Shown here: positions 45,373-54,414 of the stretch, piece by piece
How the letters are laid out: the number at the start of each line of letters is the position of its first letter
Numbering within the stretch: position 1 is the stretch's first letter
Assembly (NCBI RefSeq): GCF_014639235.1
Contig: NZ_BMFU01000001.1
Coordinates: 124,001-188,000 of the forward strand
Source of the DNA: Paenibacillus silvae
Lineage (GTDB): Bacteria > Bacillota > Bacilli > Paenibacillales > Paenibacillaceae
DNA length: 64,000 nt
Direction of reading: 5' to 3'
The notes under the pieces: generated by a model
What the model was told of the DNA's origin: nothing
Databases searched by the model: none
Seen by the model: the letters and a program-made list of their open reading frames with translations, nothing else
Translations under genes and position numbers: made by a program

Positions 45373-46212
45373 TTATGCTTTTTCTTCTGAATTCTGTTGC
45401 ACAGGAAGCTCGGTGTAGTAAGGGCACCCTGGCTCATGGATAATACGGGGGTCAACCCATGTGCCCCAGTATGGGAGGCGATTTACATAAGGTGGTACAT
45501 GAGGGGCAAGGTTTGGCTGCACATTGGGCTGTGGATTAGGTTGCATGTTGGGTTGCATATTGGGTTGCATGTTCGGTTGAACATTGGATTGAGACTGAGG
45601 CTGCGTATTGGGTTGCACATTAGGCTGGAGATTCGGACCAACATTAGGCATCGGGTTTAAAGCAGGGGCAATTTGCGTTTTGCAATCCGCAGGAGGCCCG
45701 ATAATCACCGTTTTCTGTATGGGGGCGAGTGTCTCCTGCACTTTCTGTTCGTTCAGACAATACGTATGAGCCAGCACGTTGGCAGGGGTCAGCCGCAGAA
45801 TATCGGAGCCAAATATCGCTTCAGGCACAGGTGCATCAAAAATGGCAAGCAGATGGGTATGATCGGCTGTCGCCACTTCATAATGCCACCAGCCTTGAGG
45901 TACATTCGCGGTTTGACCCGGTGTGATCGGGTAATGAAGCAGTTGGTTCGTAAACGGATTAATGAGGGAAACCACTGCTGCACCGCTAATACAATAAACA
46001 AGCTCGGTTGCATTTTGATGAATATGAGGTTCAACGACATTTCCTTTACTGAGAAAAATATCAAGCAGCGATGTGTTGCCTAATGTGTTCAGCTGTTGTA
46101 TTGAAAGTGCGTTAATATAGTTATACTCATCCTTCTTAAAGAACGGATTTTTGCTTAGATCATAGGTGAATTGTGTGGTTGGTAAGGTGTAATCCATGGT
46201 TGAGGTTGCCAA
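45373..46212 (-). CDS. Cupin protein with Asn/Pro/Gln repeat tail
   Basis: 279 residues. Cupin domain about 45-145 (EPHIHQNATE, PQGWWHYE), paralogous to 35111-35686. The C-terminal region from about 190 is a low-complexity run of QPN-M/V/L/P repeats (about 14 units of four residues), ending with a unique tail LPYWGTWVDPRIIHEPGCPYY. Such tails are common on Bacillales spore-surface proteins; that role is an inference. It is divergent from a Pro/Gly-rich protein gene. Confidence 0.8.
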   Translation of the reverse strand: MATSTMDYTLPTTQFTYDLSKNPFFKKDEYNYINALSIQQLNTLGNTSLLDIFLSKGNVVEPHIHQNATELVYCISGAAVVSLINPFTNQLLHYPITPGQTANVPQGWWHYEVATADHTHLLAIFDAPVPEAIFGSDILRLTPANVLAHTYCLNEQKVQETLAPIQKTVIIGPPADCKTQIAPALNPMPNVGPNLQPNVQPNTQPQSQSNVQPNMQPNMQPNMQPNPQPNVQPNLAPHVPPYVNRLPYWGTWVDPRIIHEPGCPYYTELPVQQNSEEKA

Positions 46213-46379
46213 AATAAAACGCCTGCCCTTCGCTCGGTTTAGGTGAAACCCTATATCCTCAGCTTATGCCCATAGCCCATTTCCGTGAGCCCAATTCACT
46301 CCCTTTAATTCTGCTGTGTCAGCTGCTGACCTTGCCGCATAGGCTGATATCATCCATTCAGATATTGGAGGCCAGTTAT

Positions 46380-46700
46380 ATGTCCTATGTACCGGGTTCA
46401 ACAACAACCCAACAACCTGTTACTTATCCGTATTATCCGCCACCTCCCCCACCACCGCCGTATCCTTATCCGTACCCTTATCCCTATCCACCAGTAGTAC
46501 CTGTTCCCCTGCCCCTTCCATATCCCATCGGGGGACCGGGGCCATGGTGGCATGGAGGATATCCGGGACACTACCCGGGATTTCCCGGCGGCCCGCACAT
46601 AGGCGGCCCTGGAGGACCTGGAGGTCCGGGCGGTCTCGGGGGACCCGGTGGGCCTGGAGGTCCCGGCGGGTTCCATGGTCATCGTTTTTTCCAGTGGTAA
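46380..46700 (+). CDS. Pro/Tyr/Gly-rich low-complexity protein, coat-like
   Basis: 106 residues: a PYP-repeat region (about 20-60) and a GGPGGP collagen-like region (about 75-98), ending FHGHRFFQW. The ATG at 46380 has GGAGG at good spacing; a longer frame from 46266 has no such site. No signal peptide. Composition resembles spore coat or exosporium proteins, but no family is certain. Head to head with the repeat-tailed cupin. Confidence 0.7.
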   Translation: MSYVPGSTTTQQPVTYPYYPPPPPPPPYPYPYPYPYPPVVPVPLPLPYPIGGPGPWWHGGYPGHYPGFPGGPHIGGPGGPGGPGGLGGPGGPGGPGGFHGHRFFQW

Positions 46701-46733
46701 CATCTGAAAGTCCAAACGTTTAACCCAACAAAA

Positions 46734-46776
46734 GGCATCACGCAGGAGCTATGGATTAAGCTTCTACCGTGATGCC
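46734..46776. terminator. Bidirectional terminator
   Basis: Nine-bp stem GGCATCACG/CGTGATGCC between convergent genes; T-rich on the plus side (TCTTCATCTTCTTT) and TTTTG on the minus side. Confidence 0.75.
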
Positions 46777-46824
46777 TCTTCATCTTCTTTATGTTCTAGC
46801 CACATTTCAATGTACAAGGTGCAC

Positions 46825-47436
46825 TTAGTATTCAATAGCATCCAGAAGGCTCAGGTTGCGGTTCGACATTTGAAGCAATTCTGTAAAGGAAGCAGCAGCA
46901 TAATACACAAAGTCCGGATCATGAACATGCATAATAATCTGCCCGTATGTGCCTGCCTCCGCCGGATCAAAATCAAACAGCAAATATATTGAACCGCCAG
47001 CCATCGCGGCAAAAGGAATCCATGAGGTGTTGAATAAATACGGCTTGATCTCCGGGTCCAGCTCACGAATTTCTTCAGCCTTATAGTGCTCCTCCAGCAT
47101 CTCATCCACATCACAGAAAAATCGCTTGGTCTCCTGCATCTCCTCCAGCGACATCAGATAAAACGGAAGACAGCGCCCCTGCTCCGCATTCCCTGGATAC
47201 AGCACATGCAGACCATAACCACTGCCATTGGTATGACGGTAAAAAGCACGAAAATCCTCAGGCAGGCGAACATTATACTGCTGCTCGAACCTTCCCAGTT
47301 CTTCCTCTGCCACCCCTTCCAGCAGAAGGTATTGGTCGTATAACAGACGAATCTCTTCATCCTGAATTTTATCGTGCAACAGCTGATTCATCACATCCCG
47401 TAATCTGTCCATCGTCATATGTAGCTCAGAATTCAT
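46825..47436 (-). CDS. SMI1/KNR4 (SUKH) family protein
   Basis: 203 residues with the SUKH core EEELGRFEQQYNVRLPEDFRAFYRHTNGSG and a C-terminal YAAASFTELLQM helix. Probable immunity-type or protein-binding role. Last gene of the operon running from 52.0 to 46.8 kb; it overlaps the preceding gene by 4 nt. Confidence 0.8.
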   Translation of the reverse strand: MNSELHMTMDRLRDVMNQLLHDKIQDEEIRLLYDQYLLLEGVAEEELGRFEQQYNVRLPEDFRAFYRHTNGSGYGLHVLYPGNAEQGRCLPFYLMSLEEMQETKRFFCDVDEMLEEHYKAEEIRELDPEIKPYLFNTSWIPFAAMAGGSIYLLFDFDPAEAGTYGQIIMHVHDPDFVYYAAASFTELLQMSNRNLSLLDAIEY

Positions 47437-47882
47437 ACCCCTTCACCTTCCGTATTGCCTCTATTTTGTACATACTGCTCATATTCCCAGAAGGCCTCCT
47501 GCTCTCCGCCGTCTTCGACCAAAATCATGACTGCATACGAGAACATACTGAGCCACTGCTCCATTACAGCCACCTGCTCGTCCGAGATCAGATGATTACT
47601 GCGAAGCATGCCTGCCGGTTCAACCGCCCAGGCTCTCGCCAAATGAGTAATGCTCCATAAACAAGCTATTACCTCACGATTCAACGTCGGACGAGCAAGC
47701 TCCGGGGCCAGCACGCGTAATATGCTCATCAGCTCATGAAAGTTCTCTTCGATTAAATGACCGCGAAAGGGCCGAAGACTGCCCAGAAAACCTTGCTCCA
47801 CTTTAGGATGAGTTACATCATCACAAGCGAATGCGTGGCATTTTAATAAAAAAACGGCCTCTTCGCGTTCCATGTCTATCAC
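47433..47882 (-). CDS. Hypothetical helical protein
   Basis: 149 residues, no signal or membrane segment; mostly helical (VEQWL-type and ENFHELMSILRVLAPELAR). Shares a 4-nt overlap with the downstream SUKH gene. I do not recognise the family; the position suggests a partner in the immunity-like operon. Confidence 0.7.
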   Translation of the reverse strand: MIDMEREEAVFLLKCHAFACDDVTHPKVEQGFLGSLRPFRGHLIEENFHELMSILRVLAPELARPTLNREVIACLWSITHLARAWAVEPAGMLRSNHLISDEQVAVMEQWLSMFSYAVMILVEDGGEQEAFWEYEQYVQNRGNTEGEGV

Positions 47883-47910
47883 CCTCCAGCCTGAAATCTC
47901 TCATTCGACA

Positions 47911-49212
47911 TTACCAGCGCAGCGGCTCCTCATCACGCCACAAAACATAACGCTCCAGTTCACGTAGTGTGCCTGTGCCTATGCCGTATTCATCCATACT
48001 TTGTGAACACAGATCAAGAAGATGCAGCATGCCCCCGTATGTTCCGACTGCAAGCTGTGATTGCTCAGGAGATACAGCCAGAGAATAGATCGTTGAGCCG
48101 ACAAAATGCCGCCAAAGCTCCTTCCCTGCATTGTTGATGCAATATAAATAACCGTAAGCATCACCAATGATCATACCTGCTTCAATCTCAACCATCGTAT
48201 AAACACGAGCGTTCTCGTCCATGAGCGGCCATTCTTCCGAGTCTCCGTGACCCTCTATATCAGCTAATTGAACCTGAATGGTGACCCCGTTATAGAAATG
48301 ACATGCATTAAACCAGACATGCTGATGATCCCGGCTGAATGCAGCACAATGCGGATAACTGGATTGCGGCTCAATCTGAAATACTTTGTTCATTTTTCGA
48401 TCCATAACGGTATGGCTGCTCATCTGGCTGCCCCATGCAATCCAGCGTTCATCATATGAAACAGCAGCATGCCCCATCGATAAGCGGGTATCTTCATATT
48501 CGTACTCTTGAATCTCGGCCACATCCGGATGAAGAATCGTTGCCTTCGCCTGCTCAATCAGGTATATCCCCAATTCAGACTGAAGCAGTAACGTCCGCCC
48601 ATGATCAACAGGTATCAGCTTTTCTAACGTATATTCGGGACGCGTTGAGTCCGCAAGGGATTCAATTCCGGGTAAAACAGCCCTGATATGCTCATGGATC
48701 TCACTCCAGTGATACCATGCCACCTGTTCTCCTTCCAGCCTGCAGTCAGGCTGACGGATGACACGGACCCCTTCGCTATTCGCGAGAGCAATGTACATTC
48801 CATCTGGCGAACTGCCTGCAAATGTTGCATCCGGGCTTCGCCACCAGCCTTGCTGATCCATCGTGTACACTTGACCTTTATTCGATGACAAACCTGTATT
48901 ACAAAGGATCGTTCCGTCATTCAGGTAACCTGCTACTTGAACTGCCTGCATCGAATTCTGAAAATGGTTGCTGAGCGGCCAGGTTGCTGCCGGCAATTCC
49001 TTGCGAAGCCGTTCCACTTCCCCCTGAAGGTTGGCCTGCTTCACCATTTTCATTACTTTGGCACTGATCGTATGACGATTATCATCCGAAAGCTCGGATT
49101 CGTCTGGCTGCTCGCCTTGCAACATGCTGCGGACGAATGTGTTAACATCGCCTGCATACCGCATGCCTTCCATACGCCATTTTTCAGCAATCTCTGTATT
49201 AAGCCAGCTCAT
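47911..49212 (-). CDS. Beta-propeller-like protein
   Basis: 433 residues. An N-terminal helical part (1-90) is followed by repeated four-strand blades suggestive of a WD40/quinoprotein-like propeller (ATFAGSSPDGMYIALAN; AAVSYDERWIAWGS; CAAFSRDHQHVWFNA; SLAVSPEQSQLAVGTYGGMLHLLDL). ATG at 49212 follows AAGGGGGAGAAG. No catalytic motif; probably a binding scaffold. Begins 14 nt after the SUKH gene upstream ends. Confidence 0.75.
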   Translation of the reverse strand: MSWLNTEIAEKWRMEGMRYAGDVNTFVRSMLQGEQPDESELSDDNRHTISAKVMKMVKQANLQGEVERLRKELPAATWPLSNHFQNSMQAVQVAGYLNDGTILCNTGLSSNKGQVYTMDQQGWWRSPDATFAGSSPDGMYIALANSEGVRVIRQPDCRLEGEQVAWYHWSEIHEHIRAVLPGIESLADSTRPEYTLEKLIPVDHGRTLLLQSELGIYLIEQAKATILHPDVAEIQEYEYEDTRLSMGHAAVSYDERWIAWGSQMSSHTVMDRKMNKVFQIEPQSSYPHCAAFSRDHQHVWFNACHFYNGVTIQVQLADIEGHGDSEEWPLMDENARVYTMVEIEAGMIIGDAYGYLYCINNAGKELWRHFVGSTIYSLAVSPEQSQLAVGTYGGMLHLLDLCSQSMDEYGIGTGTLRELERYVLWRDEEPLRW

Positions 49213-49226
49213 GCCACTTCTCCCCC

Positions 49227-50015
49227 TTATTCTCTTCGCTGCTTTACTTCCGTACAATAATGTGCCAGCAGAAACTGTCGTATCTCCCGAATTACCTGTA
49301 TGTCCTCAGTTTTCTGCACTTCCATTTTCTGATCCTCTGTCTCCTGTTGCCCTTCTGCTTGCTCAGAAAACAGTGCAATCTCTCGTTCATAGGCATAATT
49401 AAAGCGCACATACCCACCGATGGATGCTCGAAACAGCTTGCAGGTATATTCGTCTTCAATGACCAGATCCCACGCGAACTGCAATTGGCACAGGCCAGCC
49501 AGCTCTTTCATGGAAAGCCCGTTTTCTTTACCTGTATAATGATAAAAAGTATACGTCCGCATCTCATTCCATGGTTCATAATACGCAGGTCTGAAAGGCT
49601 TATCCTTTTGATAATATCCACAGTAGATTTGATCCAGAATTTCGGGGAAGGACTTATCTGAGCAAGGCCACAGCGTTATCTGTTCATCATGCCGTGGAAG
49701 CCAGATCAGCCCCTCCACCTGTGCATGAACAGCCAGAAAGTCTCCATCCACCGAAGTCCCGATACACACACACTCCTGCAACTGCTGCTGGTTGATTGGC
49801 GTTTCGTCTGTATGCTCCCAAAGATCGTATTCCACAAATGGCTTCAAAACCTCAGGATCAGGCCGCTGCACATTCATCCAGCCTGAATATGTACCTTCCC
49901 CATATAGCTGCATCCAACGCTGATAGGCCAATGGCAGACGAATGCTGTGCTTCTTCTCCACTTGCTGCAATTCTTGCATAGATACCGGCTTAATTAGATG
50001 AGACACAATATACAT
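49227..50015 (-). CDS. SMI1/KNR4 (SUKH) family protein with C-terminal extension
   Basis: 262 residues. SUKH core near the N terminus (MQELQQVEKKHSIRLPLAYQRWMQLYGEGTYSGW) and SFPEILDQI around residue 125, then an added region of about 110 residues with an acidic Glu/Gln-rich segment. Likely immunity or binding role; no toxin is seen nearby. Confidence 0.78.
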   Translation of the reverse strand: MYIVSHLIKPVSMQELQQVEKKHSIRLPLAYQRWMQLYGEGTYSGWMNVQRPDPEVLKPFVEYDLWEHTDETPINQQQLQECVCIGTSVDGDFLAVHAQVEGLIWLPRHDEQITLWPCSDKSFPEILDQIYCGYYQKDKPFRPAYYEPWNEMRTYTFYHYTGKENGLSMKELAGLCQLQFAWDLVIEDEYTCKLFRASIGGYVRFNYAYEREIALFSEQAEGQQETEDQKMEVQKTEDIQVIREIRQFLLAHYCTEVKQRRE

Positions 50016-50079
50016 TCGACAATCGCTCCTAGCGTTGAATTTTCCGACTTTCCCCAGACAAAATCAGTTCCATTACCAC

Positions 50080-50640
50080 TTAGGCCAGCTCTTCCTGAAC
50101 AATTTCTGTATCAATACCTTTCCGATTACGAATTCGGATCGCAAATGCATCATAACCATTACGCTTGACCTCATTAAAATGTACACGTTCTCCTGTAATC
50201 AGCTCATACGTTCCATCTTCCTCAACATCCTCGCCAAACTCCTCATCCCAAGGCACGTTGTAGAACGCTGTCAGATGAACTTCAAAGGTATCCTCACCCT
50301 CAACGTCCAGATAAGGTCGAAGGGGGCGGTTGTTCACGTCTTCCTCGGGGTACGTCTCACACAGCATCGCATCATAGCCGTGCTTCGCCGCATCAATCAG
50401 CAGATAACGCTCTCCTGTAACGGTATGTTCGGCATAAACCAACAACGGTGTCATATCATGCCACAAAATCAGATCATCCTCATCAAGGTCACCATAATAA
50501 AAAATATGAAACTGATCATGTCCATCAGGTGCCTGAAGCTTGCCATTCCATTCCACCTCATGAGCCACACCTTCGGTCTCCCTCTTCGTCAGCCCATCGA
50601 GATATAACGGTCCATGCAGTACACCATACATATTCATCAT
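50080..50640 (-). CDS. Hypothetical acidic protein
   Basis: 186 residues, very acidic, no signal peptide (HIFYYGDLDEDDLILWHDMTPLLVYAEHTVTGE; DAAKHGYDAMLCE). Overlaps the upstream membrane protein gene by 4 nt (ATGA). Family not recognised; small acidic single-domain proteins in such clusters are often immunity proteins (inference). Confidence 0.7.
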   Translation of the reverse strand: MMNMYGVLHGPLYLDGLTKRETEGVAHEVEWNGKLQAPDGHDQFHIFYYGDLDEDDLILWHDMTPLLVYAEHTVTGERYLLIDAAKHGYDAMLCETYPEEDVNNRPLRPYLDVEGEDTFEVHLTAFYNVPWDEEFGEDVEEDGTYELITGERVHFNEVKRNGYDAFAIRIRNRKGIDTEIVQEELA

Positions 50641-51287
50641 TTTCCCTCCATTTTGTTCATTCGAATCGTTACCACTTTATGCTCTTCGTCCACCGTCAAT
50701 TTTACATCCACATGCAGCTTCTCACGAAACAACGCCGTAATGTTCAGATACGGGTCACGAGCAGGTCCTGAACCACGGTTGCTTGTGCGGCTCATGCCTT
50801 GATGAATGATAGACTTTACCAGGTTGTCATCACCTTTGCCCGTTTGTTCATAGGTGTAAATCACGTCTCCCTCACGATCCATAAGTGTCAGGAGGGTAAC
50901 AAAGTCTTTGGCATTCTCGTATTTATTCTCGGTTCGAACATACTTGTGCTCGGATTGCAGAAATTCCACTTGTCCGTCCAGAAACGGGTTATCTCCTCCG
51001 GGTTTAACCTCATACTCCCTGTACGCCAACTGGAACAAGTTTTCAAGTCCACTCGTATCCATACGATAGTAGAGCTGACGATCTTCTCCCTTTTTATCCA
51101 TCGCTGCGAAGCTGTTGGTGATCAGCCATGTCTGATATGATTTCCCCTGCACATCTACAGCAATGGCATAATCGGATAACACCTTTTCTTTTTGAAATAC
51201 ACCATACGTCTGCATAATAAAATAAGCAGGTATGCACAGCATAGCGATAACAAACAAAACAACACTGAACATGATTCGTTTTTTCAA
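50637..51287 (-). CDS. Membrane-anchored hypothetical protein
   Basis: 216 residues with one N-terminal hydrophobic segment (about 5-27) preceded by KKR, so either an uncleaved anchor or a signal peptide; the rest is extracytoplasmic. No motif recognised. Translationally coupled to the next gene through a 4-nt overlap. Confidence 0.7.
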   Translation of the reverse strand: MKKRIMFSVVLFVIAMLCIPAYFIMQTYGVFQKEKVLSDYAIAVDVQGKSYQTWLITNSFAAMDKKGEDRQLYYRMDTSGLENLFQLAYREYEVKPGGDNPFLDGQVEFLQSEHKYVRTENKYENAKDFVTLLTLMDREGDVIYTYEQTGKGDDNLVKSIIHQGMSRTSNRGSGPARDPYLNITALFREKLHVDVKLTVDEEHKVVTIRMNKMEGK

Positions 51288-51337
51288 TGCTTCCCTCTCC
51301 CTGATTCAACTAATATCCACGATATCTGATGCAATGC

Positions 51338-52015
51338 TTAGAAGTTATGCTGCATTTTTGACAGCACACGGGTGACCGTTTCTCTGTTTTTGGCATCTTT
51401 AATATAAGCAGGAATGCTGTGCGAAGCTGTTTTGATCATTTTCCCTCCAGATTTCACCCGCAAATCGGCCGATACATATGCAATCAGATAATTCAAATGC
51501 TCCCGGTTTACAGCCCAAATCTGCTTGCCCCGCACATGATCCAGAAAATATAACTCCAGATCAAAGAGAGGATCTCGGCCATTTTGAATTTCACGATAAT
51601 AACCTCGACTGGTTGGTCTTTTGTGCATCTCGGCCTGATTAACAGCTCCACAGTGCGGGCACGTAATATGTACAAGCGAATGGGATATCTGTTTCTTATC
51701 CGTTACCTCTACACTAATCCAACGCTCACATACAGCACAATATCCTCTGCCGATATATTCGTAGTCTTCTTCTTTGACCGCCTGAGCGTAGCACTGGCTG
51801 CATCTCCACTGCACTTCGCCATTAGCGCATTCGATATAAGCGTGCCCTCCACATTCAGGACATTTGACTTCAATTCGTTCACCACGATGCAGTACAGCAT
51901 AATAGCTGTATTTATACGCCCCTTCATCCTCGAAACGTTTCAATTCAAAATCACCTCTTCTGTGAATCTGTTGCTGAATCAACCTCGTTTGCCCCATATT
52001 GTTCCATATAACCAT
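51338..52015 (-). CDS. Zinc-ribbon containing hypothetical protein
   Basis: 225 residues. Two or three zinc-binding pairs: CPECGG and CSQC (about 52-85), CAVC (about 98), CPHCG (about 122). The C-terminal half (YFLDHVRGKQIWAVNREHLNYLIAYVSADLRV) has no known motif but is well structured; a ParB-like or replication-linked role is not supported. Probable first gene of the 52.0-46.8 kb operon. Start uncertain (52015 or 51997). Confidence 0.7.
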   Translation of the reverse strand: MVIWNNMGQTRLIQQQIHRRGDFELKRFEDEGAYKYSYYAVLHRGERIEVKCPECGGHAYIECANGEVQWRCSQCYAQAVKEEDYEYIGRGYCAVCERWISVEVTDKKQISHSLVHITCPHCGAVNQAEMHKRPTSRGYYREIQNGRDPLFDLELYFLDHVRGKQIWAVNREHLNYLIAYVSADLRVKSGGKMIKTASHSIPAYIKDAKNRETVTRVLSKMQHNF

Positions 52016-52099
52016 CCCCCAAATTATATGAAACTCTCAACGCAAGCACAACAAATCCAGACTTAACCACTCAAAATAACATCCATAGTCCTACATAAG

Positions 52100-52142
52100 T
52101 GTGTGCCCTGTCACACCCATTACTACATTGATGTCGTAATCT
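52100..52142 (+). promoter_or_regulatory. FNR/CRP-type box and -10 upstream of the Fnr-like gene
   Basis: TGTGT-N6-TCACA (52100-52115; one mismatch to TGTGA-N6-TCACA) and TAATCT at 52137-52142. Box centre to first -10 base is 29.5 nt, the class II geometry (about -41.5). Confidence 0.65.
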
Positions 52143-52306
52143 GAATACAAGAGCAAGACCAGTTTAAACACTTCACCAATGGAGCAGCTGCGGTACTGCG
52201 TATAACCAAGAATGGTCAAAATCACGGTGGAAATGGCATGTCCCATTCAGGTGAGAAGCACGTCTGTAACCCATCCTTAACTGATACAAATGAGGTGATT
52301 CTAAAG

Positions 52307-52990
52307 ATGATTTGTTCTCATATGTCGAATGAAGCCTGCTTCGCCAAAGTGCCTCTATTTAAACATCTGGCCTCGTCCGAGGCCGACTTGTTAACCTCTC
52401 TTTTGCAAACACGTCACTACCACAAAGGAGACTATGTCGTTCAGGAGGGTGAACGTTCAGACACACTTTATGTTATTCATCAAGGCAGTGTGAAGCTGTG
52501 TAAATACACCGAAGCTGGCAAGGAGCATATTATACGCTTTTTGTTTGCTGGAGATTTTTTCGGTCAGGACGCCCTGCTTCATCAAATGCCCCATCCATCG
52601 AATGCTGAGGTTTTGGAGAATTCAGCAATATGTTCTATACACAAGCATGGGTTTGATCAACTGCTCGCATACGATCCCAAGCTGGCTTATACTTTTCTGC
52701 TGGCCCTTTCGAACCGATTACGTGAAACAGATGAGTGGAACCGTTCTCTCCGTGCGATGACAACAGAACAAAAGATTGCCAAGCTGCTTCTGGACTTTCA
52801 TATGCGCAATCACGCAAAACCCGAAATGCGCTTGCCTGTTTTCAAAAAAGACATGGCTCTGCTGCTCGGTATTACCCCCGAGACGTTAAGTCGAAAGCTG
52901 AGCAGCATGCAGCGTCAACGGCTGCTTCAAGTCAATGGCAGTGATATACGCATTTTGCAGCTGGAGCGTCTGCAAGGCATGATCCCCTGA
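52307..52990 (+). CDS. Crp/Fnr family regulator, Fnr-like
   Basis: 227 residues from the ATG at 52307 (GAGGTGATT site); an upstream ATG at 52238 would add 23 residues. N-terminal cyclic-nucleotide-type barrel (10-125), long dimer helix, C-terminal HTH. Recognition helix ETLSRKL (Glu192, Ser195, Arg196) has the E-xx-SR set that E. coli FNR uses on TTGAT. Cysteines at 3, 10, 65 and 109; Cys109 aligns with FNR Cys122, so an oxygen-labile Fe-S cluster is conceivable but not proven. Preceded by a CRP/FNR-type box. Confidence 0.88.
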   Translation: MICSHMSNEACFAKVPLFKHLASSEADLLTSLLQTRHYHKGDYVVQEGERSDTLYVIHQGSVKLCKYTEAGKEHIIRFLFAGDFFGQDALLHQMPHPSNAEVLENSAICSIHKHGFDQLLAYDPKLAYTFLLALSNRLRETDEWNRSLRAMTTEQKIAKLLLDFHMRNHAKPEMRLPVFKKDMALLLGITPETLSRKLSSMQRQRLLQVNGSDIRILQLERLQGMIP

Positions 52991-53035
52991 ACCTTTTATT
53001 CAGCAGTTTGTGCAATATCCGGATTCAGCCTGCAT

Positions 53036-53078
53036 TGTGAGCATCGTCACAGTGGGTATGTACCTTACTATTTACAGT
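53036..53078 (+). promoter_or_regulatory. FNR/CRP box and -10 upstream of the YlbF-family gene
   Basis: Exact TGTGA-N6-TCACA at 53036-53051 and TACAGT at 53073-53078; centre to -10 distance 29.5 nt. Confidence 0.75.
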
Positions 53079-53128
53079 TATTACGATAGTACAGTTAAAT
53101 AATATAGAATTTTCAGGAGGTTATTTCT

Positions 53129-53554
53129 ATGACTACCGTTGTTAAAATGGATAAACAAATCATTATGCATAAAATGCAGGAGCTGTGCTCGTTACTGCTT
53201 CAGGACCAAGGATATCAGGAGATGCGCAGTATGATCGATCAATTCGCCGCTGACGAAGAGGCCACTGCACAATTTGAATGCTTTATGGCGAAACATCAGG
53301 CTTTCGAAGAAAAAAAACGTCAGAATATCGAACTGCTTGAATCCGAGATCCAAATATACGAACAGGAAGAGCGTGCGCTCTATGATCATCCACTGATTCG
53401 CAGGTTTATCTACGCTCAGCGTGAGTTCAGTCAGCTTCATCAGCAGATCAGCCATTATTTTACCAAAACCGTAGAAATAAACAGGCTTCCTGAAGCCAAG
53501 GAATCAGGTAAAGAAACATGTGGCTGCGGCGGAAGCTGCGCCAATCATCATTAA
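53129..53554 (+). CDS. YlbF/YmcA family protein with Cys-rich tail
   Basis: 141 residues. Helical YlbF-family core (QEMRSMIDQFAADEEATAQFECFMAKHQAFEEKK...; FIYAQREFSQLHQQIS), then the unusual tail CGCGGSCANHH. YlbF/YmcA/YaaT of B. subtilis form an Fe-S carrying complex acting on RNA processing and sporulation; the added CxCxxxC tail suggests metal or Fe-S binding (inference). Excellent AGGAGG site; preceded by an exact FNR/CRP box. Confidence 0.82.
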   Translation: MTTVVKMDKQIIMHKMQELCSLLLQDQGYQEMRSMIDQFAADEEATAQFECFMAKHQAFEEKKRQNIELLESEIQIYEQEERALYDHPLIRRFIYAQREFSQLHQQISHYFTKTVEINRLPEAKESGKETCGCGGSCANHH

Positions 53555-53591
53555 GCTTTACACTTCGTTAACCAAAGACAGAGACATAAGT

Positions 53592-53639
53592 AAAGAGTAT
53601 CCAGCGTTCAGAGCTTATCTGATGGTCGGGATACTCTTT
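53592..53639. terminator. Bidirectional terminator
   Basis: Eleven-bp perfect stem AAAGAGTATCC/GGATACTCTTT between the convergent YlbF-family and ZIP genes; TTTT on the plus side. Confidence 0.8.
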
Positions 53640-53688
53640 TATACATAATAGGGACAATAGGTGTATAAACGATAGAAGGCTTATGGAG

Positions 53689-54414
53689 CTAAATATCCAG
53701 CAGCAGTGAAACCAGTAGCCCCATGGATGCGATCAGGCCAACAATCGGCCCCCCTTCCTCAAATGCCTCGGGCATCATCGTTGAGCAGAGCATGGCTATA
53801 ATTCCACCTCCCGCAAAAGCACCGATGGCTGCTCCCATCTCCTTCGGAAGCTGCTCCAGAAACAGGTATCCGCCTAGTGCGGCGAGAGCAGAGATCAGCA
53901 GTACACAGACCCACATGAGCAGGATTTTCACCTTACTGTATTTGCTGTGCTGCAGCCCTACCGTACTTGATAATCCTTCAGGAATGTTGCTGACAAAAAT
54001 GGAAACCACAAGCACAACACTGACACCTTTACCGGCCAGCAAGCTGGCGCCTAACATAATGGACTCCGGAATTGCATCCATGACAGTGCCCGTGAATATG
54101 CCCAGTCCACTTTGATTATCTGACTTTTTCTTGTTCGAGCGTTTGCGGTTCGATCCCCCCTTTGCCGAGATGAGCAGATCAAATAACGTATACACCACAG
54201 CTCCCGCAGTAAATCCGACAGCCGTTGGCAGCATACCTCCATCATTCAGAGCATCTCCCAACAGCTCAAACGTGGCTGCACCGATCAACGTTCCTGTTCC
54301 GAAAGCCATAATCCAGCCGATCACTCTTCTCGGAATGTTCATAAACAATGCGGCAAGCGAACCAATCACAACCGCCGAGGCCGAGATGCCGCCCCACATC
54401 AATGCAGTCCACAT
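53689..54414 (-). CDS. ZIP family metal transporter
   Basis: 241 residues, eight predicted membrane helices; the two metal-binding helices carry DAIPESIMLG and SNIPEGLSS, the ZIP signature. A basic Lys/Arg/Ser-rich cytosolic loop (NRKRSNKKK) lies between helices 3 and 4. Imports Zn, Fe or other divalent metals; specificity not predictable. Monocistronic. Confidence 0.92.
   Translation of the reverse strand: MWTALMWGGISASAVVIGSLAALFMNIPRRVIGWIMAFGTGTLIGAATFELLGDALNDGGMLPTAVGFTAGAVVYTLFDLLISAKGGSNRKRSNKKKSDNQSGLGIFTGTVMDAIPESIMLGASLLAGKGVSVVLVVSIFVSNIPEGLSSTVGLQHSKYSKVKILLMWVCVLLISALAALGGYLFLEQLPKEMGAAIGAFAGGGIIAMLCSTMMPEAFEEGGPIVGLIASMGLLVSLLLDI

Noticed and set aside
46380..46700. Collagen-like GGP repeat as an artefact of low-complexity DNA
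   Set aside because: Good ribosome site, unique ends and terminator support a real gene.
50035..50607. 190-codon plus-strand frame
   Set aside because: Opposite strand of an acidic-protein gene that has operon context and 4-nt overlap; an antisense shadow.
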